From Mesostigma viride (lineage: Eukaryota; Streptophyta; Mesostigmatophyceae; Mesostigmatales; Mesostigmataceae): a DNA stretch of 64,000 nucleotides. The stretch spans positions 183,221-247,220 of the forward strand of contig RPFO01000667.1 of the NCBI GenBank assembly GCA_009746045.1. Direction: 5' to 3'. The notes beneath the pieces are model-generated. The model was not told the origin of the DNA, did not search any database, and saw nothing but the letters and a program-made list of their open reading frames with translations. Shown in pieces: positions 22,386-32,742 of this stretch. Every line of letters begins with the position of its first letter. Positions within the stretch are counted from its first letter, which is position 1. Both the position numbers and the translations under genes were made by a program.

Positions 22386-23879
22386 ACAATATCAATTTCT
22401 ATTAGTAAAGGTTGACTATTCCCGGCATTTACAAAAAGTTTGCAGATTGCTGCCATGCTAATGACCTCCACGAAATGTAAACGCCCACACAGCAGAGCCC
22501 TGCTGAATGCCCGACAAAAACCAGGGTGCAAGGGAATGAAATCTCGCAATGGTCCGATCGCAGCTAGAACATACCTTACTGATCAACATAAAATAACTTA
22601 GTACCTGACCCTCAGATGCAGTATTTAAAAAATAATCATGGGCAACGGCTCGTCAAGGCCAGGCGATTTTGCACAAACATCAACATTGCTTGCTCGCGAC
22701 TTCATCAGCTGGCGTTCATGTTGCCCACTTGAAATACCGGTGTGAGCTTGACCAGCACAAATGTTGTTGCTGTTGTTGTTGCCACGCAATGGGCAGCAGA
22801 GATTTGTAGACTGTTGTTGGACGTACTACATTAACAGTAACTGTTGAGGACGGGCTACAGTTTCAACTTCAACCTGTGAGTAAATCGATGTTCCGTACCC
22901 AAGTAACAAAAGGCGTGGGGCGGTGCAGCTCTGACCCTACAACGAATGGGTCAGCACTGGGCAGCCGGCAAGTCCAGTCTGTCAAATGCGTTGACTAGAC
23001 TGGTAGAGCGGGCAAGGTAACAAATGCGCTGCAGACTGCAGACCTGCAGTAGGTACGCAACACGATGTGAAGGTGCTGAGCCGCAAAACGTTGATGAAGT
23101 TCACGGCAGTCGAGCCAGCTGACTTTGTTTTGCGTGTTTTCTAATCCTGCATTATTCGATAGTGCGCTAGAGAAGCGAATCATGACAAAGAAGAAAGAGC
23201 CCCCGATTCCCCTGGGCTACAAATTCAAAGACCATTTCTCACGAGGCGGTGGCATTTTAACCTTGGCCGGCAGTGCAAGCGGTCGGCGGGCTTTGGGCAC
23301 GGTCGTTACAGACCAGGCGCAGGCAGGCATCGAGTTAGAAGGGGACGTTAGAAGCGAGCGCATGTGAAATGGACGGACAGGAAGCTGCGCCGGCCCGGCG
23401 GTAAAACTGAGAACCAACATACAAAGAAAGCCAAGATGGCACTACCTAGCGGTGACGAAGAACCTGGTCCTCGTTTTTATAGAGGAACCCGGGTCTCCTG
23501 AGGTAGCTTTTCTTACTTCCAATGGCCTATGGGTGTAGGGTGCATGCAAACAGGCGGCATCATGTTTAATAACTTACTTAGTCAGGCCGCGCCATGTATG
23601 GGTGAGCCAATGTGAGAGCTATGCACTGCCTACCGGCAATGCGTACTATGTTTTGTAGCCTCCTATTGTTACCATGTGCACATGCTTGTATGCATGCTAA
23701 GTTATCATCGTCGCGTGTCTTAGTAGGGCTGCTGGCTGCCGGCTGCGTATACCCCGGTATGAGAATCAGGGCACAAGCAGCCCACTAGGGGCCTATGGCA
23801 AGGCTTCAGAGTTTAGGATAAATTATATAACTGTATAAGAAATCCTATTGGGATTTTGTTTTTTTTTAAAAAAAATCGC

Positions 23880-23962
23880 CACCATCCGGGGGGGGCTCCG
23901 CCCCCCCGGACCCCCCCCCGGCCTCGGCCGCTTCGCGGCCTCGGCCGGGACCCTTACCGGAA
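23880..23962. repeat. GC-rich palindromic cluster
   Basis: Three adjacent GC palindromes: CCGGGGGGGGCTCCGCCCCC, GGCCTCGGCCGCTTCGCGGC and neighbouring CCGG runs. The region is far richer in G+C than its AT-rich left flank (23820-23880). Confidence 0.7.
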
Positions 23963-25057
23963 TTACCGGAACCCCCCCACCCCTTAGCAAAAACACTGCA
24001 ACATCCAGGCTGGCCGGACTGAACCCATCATGGGTTGTTCGTCCGTTTTAATGAGAATGCAAGGTGCGGTCCTTTACGGCACCGCCACCTTCATGACAGG
24101 CAATCCGCCCCATGCAATCAGCCGATTCTTGAGATAATGCTTTATCATCAAAGCAACCAAAAGACGTTTCAATTCCAATGAGATACATGACGAATTACAA
24201 AGACTGTCGAGTTGTAATGTTGTAGTTATAAGAGCAGCTGTGAGGCCCCTTGGGTTACGCCACTGCAGGCCCCTTGTGGCGGCAGTGCGTGTGTTCCCGA
24301 CCTATAGTTCCTACTGGCATTCTTGCCAAGGACGACCAGGGTGCCCGAAGGCCCTGTCCCTTGTCTCGTTCTCAGTCTTACACACATTGATCTTAACAAA
24401 ACCAGTACATTGTCGTATCCGTCAGTCCATCCTCATGGCAACTGACTGCATGCAACCACTCACGGGGGCTGCTCCGGGCTGCTCGAACTATTTCACCCCA
24501 TGAAGACAACAAACCACTGAGTTGTGAGGGAGAGAAACGGACGAACAACGACCACCATGGTTTGTTGCTCATCCTTCTATACTGCTCAGAGCTCAAGCCT
24601 GGCGGCTGGCGCCACTAGCGCCACTCTAGACATCAGCCAATCATAACATTGTCTAATTTCCGACAAGCTAAACTTCAAGCTTTAACTGTCAAGCGAACAC
24701 AAATATACAAGGGCAAATCTATCGGCCATGCCAGGCACCGCCTGGGGCTTCCTTGCATTTAATTGTGTCTGGTGTCCCACGTTGACATCCTGAAATTGCA
24801 CAGCTGCTCATGCAGTGCCTCGCCGGCTTGCTGTGTACCAGCATTCGGCAAACTGCCCTTGTGACGAATGTCAGTGAAATTCAGGTCCGCCCAAAAGTTC
24901 CGTTGACCAGCAAATTCAGCGGACTTGGCGCGTGAGTACAACTGAGATCCGCGGCGTCAGTACCGGGCCGCGACCGTATAGCAACCCGCACAAGGCTGCG
25001 GACGTCAGAATTACGCTAAAATCTGAATTGCGGACGTGATAGATCACGGACGCGACA

Positions 25058-25315
25058 CATATTTGCTCGGCGCGTGCGATACTCGGATGGCTACTCTCAG
25101 CCATCCCCGGGCTATGTGGACTTGGCCCCTATCGTACAAGGCACCAGCGTGCCCATTCGCGCCACGGTCATTCCCTTACAAGCGGCTGATATCATCCTAG
25201 GGATTGACTGGCTGCACATATCCAAGGTGACCGTCTCTTTTGGTACCATGGTTACCCACTTCCCAGATGGGTCGTTCTGGTTACCTGAGCGGCAGTATAT
25301 GCGGCCAACGGCATG
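25058..25315 (+). pseudogene. Protease domain, C-terminal half
   Basis: Continuation of the chromovirus protease after the nested insertion. The frame contains YSDGYSQPSPGY and the family-typical flap/helix end ADIILGIDWLHIS (LG-x-DWL), followed by a stop at 25313. The frame joins that of 9081-9305 if the insertion and one copy of a 4 bp duplication are removed, which supports a simple insertion. Confidence 0.8.
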
Positions 25316-25319
25316 ACCA

Positions 25320-25685
25320 CCACCGATGACACGCCTGCCGCCCTGCCCTCAAGAGTGACCGTCGTCGCCTTGCGGACATTCTCATGTCCAAAAGGGAGTT
25401 CAAGCGGATGATGAGAGCCCGGCAGCCTCCTCCCGTTTACTCCATTCGTCTGGACGCCCTTGCCCACGCGCACGGGCCCAGCGCCCAGCATGCACAGGCT
25501 GGAGTTTCGTTGAACTCGCTTGGCATGGACTTGTCGGAAGACGAGGTGAAACGACTCAACGCAGTGCTCGATCAGTATTCAGCCGTGTTTGAGGAGAAAA
25601 CACCTACGTTTCCCCCGGCCAGACCGGTGCTCCACCGCATTCATTTGCAGGAGGGGCACCCCGACCTACCACCTCACCCATTTTT
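25320..25685 (+). pseudogene. Protease-RT linker, frameshifted
   Basis: Open in two successive frames. The better part (from 25384) reads SKREFKRMM, DLSEDEVKRLNAVLDQYSAVF and RPVLHRIHLQEG, which matches the region just before the RT domain of Ty3/gypsy Pol. It loses frame near 25680, where the RT frame begins. Confidence 0.7.
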
Positions 25686-25688
25686 CGC

Positions 25689-27250
25689 ATGGGGCCCGTG
25701 GAGTTGGCAGAGCTCAAGAAGATCTTGGTCGGCTTGTTGGAGGCCGGCTTGATCGAGCCCAGCAATAGCCCTTACAGCGCGGGCGTGTTGCTGGTGCCCA
25801 AACCCAATGGGAAGTGGCGTCTGGTTACGGATTATCGCAAACTCAATGCGATCACCGTGAAGTCCAAGTATCCCCTCCCCCGCATCGATGATATATTTAA
25901 TAAGGTGGAGGGCGCAAAGTACTTTACGGTGCTCGATTGTGCAGACGGTTTTTGGCAACTTCGGATCGCCCCCGAAGATTGCCATAAAACAGCCTTTGCC
26001 ACGCCTTTTGGCCATTACCAATTCCGCGTGGCGGCCATGGGCTTGTGTAACAGCCCTGCCTCTTTTCAGATGCTCATGAACCACCTCTTTAGGTCGGTGA
26101 TGGGCACTAGTCGGCTGCCCCAGGTCTCGGCAGACCTGCGCGACCCGACTATCCCGTGGGACCCGGGGACGCAGCCGTACAAACGCACCTGCGTGGCCAT
26201 CTACTTGGATGACATCCTCATTTTCTCTCGCACGTTCGAGGAGCACTTGGAGGATGTTGCCGCGGTTCTGCAGATCATGGCGGATAATAAACTGTCCGCC
26301 CGCCGCAGCAAGGTAGAATCAGGCCGCAGCGTCCCCTTTCTAGGCCACATTCTCTCGGACAAGGGCGTGTCCACGGACCCCGATAAGGTCGCCGCCGTCC
26401 AACAGTGGCCTGTTCCCGCGAATGTTCGCGCCTTGCGCAGCTTCTTGGGCTTGGTATCGTATTATCGCCGCTTCATCCCGCGTTTCGCGACCATTGCGGC
26501 CCCGCTTACTCACCTCCTCAAGAAGGACGTACCGTGGGAATGGTCAGGCCTGTGTCAACAGGCCTTTGACCTGCTGAAGGCCAGGCTCGCCACTGCGCCT
26601 GTCCTCATCCTTCCGGATCCCACCAAGCCATTCGTGGTCAATAGCGATTCTAGCAAGGTTGCTATTGGCGGTGTGCTGCTCCAAGACCATGGTCTCGGTC
26701 TCCAACCGGTCGAGTATATCTCCCGGACGATGATCCCGGCCGAAAGAAATTACCCGGTCCATCAGCAAGAGTTGTTGGCCGTGGTGTACTGTTGCCATAC
26801 TTGGCGGCACCATCTTCTGGGTGCTCAGTTCAACGTGGCCATGGCCGAACCCGACCCTGCGGACCCGTACCGCTTGATCATCCAGACCGACCATCGGCCC
26901 CTCACGCACTTGTTGACGCAGCCCACGCTTACGCCACGCCAAGCCCGTTGGCTTGAATATTTGGCACAGTTCGGTCCGTTCAAGATCGAATATGTCAAGG
27001 GCCTTGACAACACGGTCCCTGACGCCCTGTCGCGTCGCCCCGACTATTGGTTTTATGAGGATCTTGACGTTTTGGCCACGACGTTGATCCCCTCCCATGG
27101 TCCCGTCGCCCCCTTTGGCGACCGCTTGAGCGACCCGATGAGCCCCTTCCTCTTCTGTGGCGCCACAACCGCGGAGGTTGACACTGTTGACCATTCCGTG
27201 CGCCTCGCCGGCAGCACCCCTGCACGTGAGGGCACGTGCGCAGCCGCAGG
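25689..27250 (+). pseudogene. Reverse transcriptase and RNase H
   Basis: RT motifs in order: LIEPSNSPYSAGVLLVPKPN, WRLVTDYRKLN, YPLPRIDD, YFTVLDCADGFWQL, TAFATPFGHYQFRVAAMGLC and the catalytic YLDDILIFS. Then FLGHILSDKGVSTDP and LGLVSYYRRFI. RNase H residues: NSDSSKVAIGGVLLQ, HQQELLAVVY, IQTDHRPLTHLL and the terminal VPDALSRRP. About 28 extra residues (SRLPQVSADLR, PTIPWDPGTQPYKR) separate the palm helix from YLDD, where relatives have a short loop. The frame is open from 25689 but is out of frame with both the upstream linker and the downstream integrase. The enzyme copies element RNA into DNA in the capsid. Confidence 0.9.
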
Positions 27251-27254
27251 GGGG

Positions 27255-28893
27255 GAAGGACTTCGGCCCCGTACAGCCATGTGGTGCCGGCGACAGGAGT
27301 TACCCTCCAATGCAGCCCGTTGGAGAGGCATTCACGTTGGCAAATACTGCAACAACGGTCGTCATCAGCTCGGACCTAGAGCGCCTCATCTCGCGCTTCA
27401 CGGTCACTGAGGACAAGGCAAATGAAGCCATAGCTGCCCGCCCTCAGAGCATGGACGGCTACCCAGCCAAGTTTCAAAACGGGTTCCTTTACGTGAATGT
27501 CAGTGGCCAGGCGGCCCGTCAAGACTCATGGCGCTTGTATGTCCCCCAAATATGCCGCGCCGAGGTATTATTTGAGTTACATGACTCCGTCTTGGGGGGA
27601 CACCAAGGCCAGGACAGGCTGTTAGCGAGGGCCCGGAGGTCCTACTATTGGCCTAAGATGGCTCGTGATGTGCGGGAGTATGTCAGTACCTGTGACAGCT
27701 GCCAGCACATGAAGCCACGGAATACGGGCAAACAGGGCGTTCCAAAGGAAATTCCAGACCCCATGTTCCCTTGGGACTCGGTGATGATGGATTTCATTGG
27801 GCCCTTGCCAGAGACCAAGGCGGGCAATGCTCAGATCCTGGTAGTGGTGGACCGGCTCACGCGGAGATGCCATTTAATCCCCTGCAAGGCCACACTGACG
27901 GCTGAAGAGTGTGCCCACTTGTTCCTAAACAATGTGTTCCGGCTCCATGGCATGCCCCGACAATTTATCACCGACAAGGACAAACTGTTCACGTCGAAAT
28001 TTTGGACCTCATTTTTTCAGGTCGTCGGGACTAAGTTGTCTATGGGTACGGCCTATCACAGTAGCTCTTCTCACATGGTGGAGAGAGTGAATCGGGTGGT
28101 GGAAGAGGCACTGCGGCACTACCTGGATCGAGACGGGAGGAATTGGGACGAAGTGCTGGGATTCATTGAGTTTTCACTCAATAATGCCCCCCATTCTGCC
28201 CACGGGTATACCCCGTTCTTTCTTGATACAGGCAGGCATCCCCTTACTCCCACCGATCTCTTGACCGCCCCAGCCATCACCACGACAACGGAGCTACGCT
28301 CCACAGTCGCAGGGGCGCGGGAGCTGGTACAACGGATGGTGCAAGCTCATTCCAGCGCCATAAGTGGCCTACGTCAGGCGCGTGCCAAGTACATGGCGCG
28401 AGTCCAAAGTACCCTGGACAGGCGCACCCCTGCAATCGAAGCAGGTGACTTGGTTTTAATTGAGGGCCCCCACCAAGGCCGCTTCTCGCACAAGTTCGAG
28501 GACAGCCTGAAGGTCAAGCTCCGCCCCTTATTCCTTGGACCGTATCTGGTGGAGAAGGTGTTCAATGAGGTGATGGTGTCTGTCGCCATCCCGGACTCGT
28601 GGCAGCTGAAGTCCAATGTTTTCCACGTTGACCAGCTTAAGCTTTACCGCAAGAGCACCTTCCCAGGTCGTGTCATGGCACCCGCCCCCTTGGAGTTCAA
28701 CCCCGAGACGGGCGAACCCGAGGATGAGGTGGAGGACATTGTAGCCCACCGCAATCGAGGCCGTCGCCGCGAGTACCTCCTTAAGTGGAAGTTCTCCCAA
28801 ACAGAGCTAGAGCACTCATGGGTAGCTGAGGCTGGACTCACGGGCTGTGCACGCTTGCTACAGGAGTACAAAGCCCGGGCAGGGTTGGCATAA
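27255..28893 (+). pseudogene. Integrase with chromodomain
   Basis: Lies +1 relative to RT-RNase H; the switch point is best placed at a run of seven G at 27249-27255. The zinc-binding HHCC region is visible (HDSVLGGHQGQ ... CDSCQHMK). The DDE core is intact: DSVMMDFIGPLP, then FITDKDKLFTSKFW, then SHMVERVNRVVEEALR. The C-terminal end has a chromodomain-like fold (EVEDIVAHR, REYLLKWKFSQTELEHSW, LLQEYKA). In this family integrase joins the cDNA to chromatin, and the chromodomain can target modified histones. This is the best preserved module of the element. Confidence 0.9.
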
Positions 28894-28946
28894 TTCTGGC
28901 CCTCTCTTACCTTTTGCGTAATGCTCCTTGCATGTGCATTGCCTTG

Positions 28947-30177
28947 ATGCAGGCCGCCCCGCCCCAGGAGTCCATGGGCGACATCGAGTTATTCGGTGCG
29001 GATACCGCCGGTGGTGGAAATGCATCCCCTGCGGTGGCAGATGACAACAGTTCCTCTGCGGGCGACTCAGGGGTTGGTGAGCGCGGCGCGATGGGTCCAA
29101 CCGCTCCCGGCAGCGCCCCCCTGCCGCGGACGGCAGCTGAGCCGGCTCAGGGGCAGGTTGCTGGTGCGTTGCCTGCGCTGGCGGGTGGAGCCCACGCTCC
29201 CAACGCGGCCGCCGTGGCTAGTACCCCCCAGCTGGTCGAGCTTTTCCAGCAGCAGTCACATATGCTGCAAGAGATGTTGCGACAGCAGTCTTTTGGTGCA
29301 ACATCTCCTCGGAGCCCAGCAAGCCCCGGCATCGGTTACTCCCGCTGCCGCGACCACAGTGCCTCGGTCGATTCCGCCCGCCCCTGTCCTGCGCCCCCGG
29401 CGTTTCACGACTGTAACCACGGTTCTACGGCGTACGCAGGCTGCCACCATTGCTCGCGTGCGTGTCATGTGCGCCGATGCTGGGCCTGCCCCCCAGGGTT
29501 TCGTGTGGGCCCGCGTGAGGGTGCGTCCCACCTTAGGCGTTCAGTTGGCGCAACCGGAGGGCATGTCCTTACTGGAGCTTGACGTCGACGTGCCGCTGGC
29601 GGTGCCGGTTGCGGAGCGCCGCCGCATCGTGGCCCCAACCCACGTGATCGACGGGATCATGTACGATCTCGCGGGGGACACCCCGGGCGGCGCCCATGCA
29701 GGTGCTGCACATCCGCGGTTTCACGCGGATCAGCCGGTGGAGTTTTATCGGCACGTGCTCCCGCCAGAGATGTTCTCTGCCGTACAGTTCACGGACCCAT
29801 GGGGCGCCCGGTCTGTCCTCGACCAGGCCATGGCATCCTTTGTCGGGACCCACCACTGCGGTATCGTTTGGACAGGAGGTTCGGTGTCCCTCACCCGACA
29901 CACGTTCCTCGCCGCCTTCTTGAGCGTTTTCCCACTGGAGGCGCTGCGGGATGTCAACCTGGCCAAACGCCATGATGCACGCGCCGGCGAGCGGCAACTC
30001 ACCTTCCAGCACGCCTTAGTCCAGGCCAATGGCCTGCCTCTTCCCGAGCCGGCTGAGGCCGCGCCGGCTGAGCGTGTCCACCGGCGTCAACGCCCGGCCG
30101 CACCTCTGCGCGGGCATGGCCGTGGGGGCTCCGCTCGTGGGGGTCACCGCCCGAGCCCTTACCGCCCGGCGCCGTAA
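28947..30177 (+). pseudogene. Extra ORF between integrase and 3' LTR, unknown function
   Basis: It starts 54 bases after the integrase stop with MQAAPPQESMGDIELFGAD, with an in-frame upstream ATG at 28914. An Ala/Pro/Gly-rich region follows, then a Gln-rich helix that looks able to form a coiled coil (LVELFQQQSHMLQEMLRQQ). The frame shifts near 29330 and continues for about 280 codons with VQLAQPEGMSLLELDVDV, PTHVIDGIMYDLAGD, VEFYRHVLPPEMFSAVQF and TRHTFLAAFLSVFPLEALR, ending in an Arg/Gly/Pro-rich basic tail. The place is that of env in retroviruses, but no signal peptide or membrane segment is seen. A structural or nucleic-acid-binding role is a guess. Confidence 0.6.
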
Positions 30178-30294
30178 ACCATCGCCAACGGACGGTGACA
30201 ATTGGCACGATCGATGCGTGCCCTGGAAGGGAACAGTGACCATGTATACAGTCATTTATAAGTCCCGGCTACAGGAGTAGCCGCCTCTTTTGTT

Positions 30295-30305
30295 GGGGGG
30301 GGAGG
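30295..30305 (+). promoter_or_regulatory. Polypurine tract
   Basis: GGGGGGGGAGG ends two bases before the 3' LTR begins, the normal place and composition for the plus-strand primer of LTR retrotransposons. Confidence 0.8.
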
Positions 30306-30307
30306 TG

Positions 30308-31040
30308 TGTTGCACGGATGCAACATGCCGTTTGTGGTATTAAATTATCCGTCCCGGTCGATCGGCGCCGACCGTAATCCGGCGCCAGTGCCGAGGCCAT
30401 AGTATAGTTGGCAGCCGAGGCAATCCGTGTGGAAGTAAGTGTAGAAGTTTTGCTGACGAACTTGGCCTTTGCGCCGTAGGCAGACCTAGCGCCTGAACGG
30501 GAGTTACGGGACAGCCAAGTGGCACTGCACATGCGTTATGATGGTACCTACGGACATTTGGATATTTTTCAGGAGAGGCCTCTAGCCGTACTGGTCTTTA
30601 ATGTGTTCTAGACGGTTCGAGAAGCCCGTCCCCGCGGACCTCACGTCATGCCTGGTTGGCAGCGCCAGGCGCAGCCACCAACGGGGACGAAGGGACAAAA
30701 TAGGAAGGCACGAGCTATGCCAGCAATCCGGACCTTGTATCGTAATTTACCACGTTGCTCTACAGATTATTTACCATCGCTTAATCCTGGAGTGTAATTC
30801 TCCTGTGGGCTTGAGTGTGAATCCCTCGCCTACTGGGTGTAAGTCTTCCCGCATTGAGTGTTTTAATCTGTGTGGTAACATTGTAATATACGAAACCGGT
30901 ATTCCGGGTTTGAGCTTATTCGTATTGTGTGACAAGTATTCTTAAGCCACCATCGTGCGCCGTGACGCATAGGAAGTCAAAGGTCTTTCGCATTCATTCT
31001 CAATCATTAAGGCGCTATTTTAAATAGCCATACGTGTTAA
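30308..31040 (+). repeat. 3' LTR of the chromovirus
   Basis: Partner of 1113-1848 and close to identical by eye. It begins at the same TGTTGCAC hairpin and ends at GTGTTAA, immediately followed by TATGGGATGGG satellite. Confidence 0.8.
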
Positions 31041-31366
31041 TATGGGATGGGATGGGATTGGATGGGATGGGATGGGATGGGATGGGATGGGATGGGATGG
31101 GATGGGATGGGATGGGATGGGATGGGATGGGATGGGATGGGATGGGATGGGATGGGATGGGATGGGATGGGATGGGATGGGATGGGATGGGATGGGATGG
31201 GATGGGATGGGATGGGATGGGATGGGATGGGATGGGATGGGATGGGATGGGATGGGATGGGATGGGATGGGATGGGATGGGATGGGATGGGATGGGATGG
31301 GATGGGATGGGATGGGATGGGATGGGATTGGATTGAATTGAATTGAATTGAATTGAATTGAATTGA
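31041..31366. repeat. Near-perfect GGGAT satellite grading into GAATT
   Basis: About 57 almost perfect GGGAT units to 31328, then GGATT, and then seven GAATT units to about 31363. It is much more homogeneous than the copy at 138-1112. Confidence 0.95.
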
Positions 31367-31528
31367 TTGGTGAGCTATGCTCATTTTATCTATGACTAAC
31401 CTGCTGAGCGGAGAATGCAACGCCGTATAGCACAAAAAGAAAAAATAATTTTAGACAAAAATATTTTTTGTGCTGGCACCTGTACGATCCCCAGCCACCC
31501 AGGTAGGGTTGGCTGGACAGGTGGTTGC

Positions 31529-31536
31529 TATAAAAG
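31529..31536 (+). promoter_or_regulatory. TATA-box candidate
   Basis: TATAAAAG in otherwise non-AT-rich sequence, about 210-260 bp upstream of the LINE-like ORF1. It could be a promoter of that element. Rests on the motif alone. Confidence 0.3.
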
Positions 31537-31755
31537 GTGGGTTTCCATTCAGACTAGGGAAGCAGGTTGTTTCTTTTGCCTCCCACCCACGCACCGTGGC
31601 AAAAGGGGGTATAGCAGGGGCACAGCTGCTGTGGGCTGGCCCTGCACATTCACATAGTGTGCTCACCCTAGCATACAGATGGATGTGGTGCCATCTGGTA
31701 GACATGTCTGTGTTATTCCACCGTATAGAGCTAGCCATGCAGCCAGCCCGGCTTT

Positions 31756-32742
31756 TTTGACAAGCTCACACACGATCGCATCCTGGCCTACGTGTTTTTC
31801 GGGACGCACGCCTCTCTTATTGAAGTGTGCAAGCAGCTTTCCCACCGCAAGGTCGCCTCATCAATGCCTTCCTTCAGAGGCGCTGTTTCGACAAGGACGT
31901 CCTCAACGCCCGCCGCCCCCACCTTCAGCAATTCGCTCTTTTCTCCCTCCTTGGCCGCTCCATCGAGGAGCTCTGTTCCGGGCCCAAGCCCCCTGACCAC
32001 CACCTTAACCGAATCCTCCATCCGCTCACTCCTTAAGGAGGCCCTCGAGCAGCACGTGGCCCCCATCGCTGCAGATGTGGCGGCCATGGGCAGCACGCTG
32101 ACTGCCGAGCTCCCCCTCCTCTCCACCATATCTCCACCGCCACCTCCACCCTCCTCGCCTCCTCCACCGCCACCATCCCCTCCTCCGCCGCTGGCCATCA
32201 CCGCCCAGCTCCGCGACATCGACCATGCAGCGCCTGAAGGACAATGCAATCGCCATCGAGGTCCTGCAGAACACCGCAGGCCTCACCGCACAGGCGGTGA
32301 AGGACATTGCCGCCAAGCCAGCCCTCGATCGCTGGCCCGGCTGGCGATGCTCCTCCCACCAAGACCTGGGCGGACATGCTTAATAAGCAACACACCACCT
32401 CCACCATGGATCTCCGCCGTTGCAGTGCTCACAGCTCTAGCAGCAGCAGCTCGACCTCCGCGAGGAGGCCGAGCTCGCCAAGCGCAGCCTTAACGTCATA
32501 CTCAAGAACTTCAACATGGAGGAAGGTGACAAATTTCTGTGAAGCTTGCACGTGCGTTTGAGAGCACAATCCTTGATCGCATGGGCCTTCTTGGTGAGAT
32601 TAAGCTGACCGCCCACCGCCTTCCCCGCGCGCGGGGTAAGGCAGGGGCGCCCCCGCTTCTTCTCATCTTTAAGAGCCCAGCGGACAAGATTTCGTTTCTC
32701 AGACGCCGCTTAGGGGAATACAGCAGTAGTAGTGTAGAATAG
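31756..32742 (+). pseudogene. LINE-like ORF1, frameshifted
   Basis: First frame, open from about 31747: FFDKLTHDRILAYVFFGTHA, then a Ser/Pro-rich region and a long Pro run (about 32116-32190). A second frame gives MQRLKDNAIAIEVLQNTAGL, and a third gives EEAELAKRSLNVILKNF, likely a coiled coil. From 32539: LARAFESTILDRMGLLGEIK, LTAHRLPRARGK, LLLIFKSPADKISFLRRRLG, the pattern of the ORF1 RNA-recognition domain. It ends at a stop at 32740, directly before a 3' UTR of the same family, with no ORF2. The protein would bind and package the element's RNA. At least two frameshifts break it. Confidence 0.6.

Larger units (their letters stand above)
21063..24046 (+). mobile_element. Insert in copy B carrying LINE-like and other repeats
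   Basis: The block absent from copy A at this position. It holds poly-C at the left edge, a ~42 bp tandem repeat, a LINE-like ORF1 end with 3' UTR and tail, unassigned sequence (22386-23850) and a GC-rich palindromic cluster. Several insertions may be stacked, and no target duplication could be set. The 22386-23850 part shows only short open frames. Confidence 0.5.
20969..25057 (+). mobile_element. DNA element TGTCGCGT family, copy B, split by a LINE-bearing insert
   Basis: Its own sequence is 20969-21062 plus about 24047-25057. It is nearly identical to copy A, has the same ends, and follows copy A after only two bases (GC). Its break point lies about 94 bp from its left end, different from the break in copy A. 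No transposase is seen. Confidence 0.75.
1113..31040 (+). mobile_element. Ty3/gypsy chromovirus, decayed and nested with other elements
   Basis: A 29.9 kb composite. Seen in order: LTR, primer-binding-site candidate, long leader, gag, protease, RT-RNase H, integrase with C-terminal chromodomain, an extra ORF, polypurine tract, LTR. Both outer edges meet GGGAT satellite, and ATGGG stands at 1108-1112 and 31042-31046, compatible with a 5 bp target duplication, although a satellite makes such a match cheap. Coding regions carry frameshifts and stops. The protease is interrupted at 9305/25058 by DNA elements. The two LTR copies look about 97% alike by eye, so the insertion is probably not ancient. 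Chromodomain integrases are the defining trait of chromoviruses. Confidence 0.85.

Noticed and set aside
28947-30177. Envelope gene
   Set aside because: The position fits, but I see no signal peptide, membrane anchor or cleavage site.
31034-31346. Three parallel DGMGW repeat frames
   Set aside because: Perfect GGGAT satellite; the three frames encode the same peptide.
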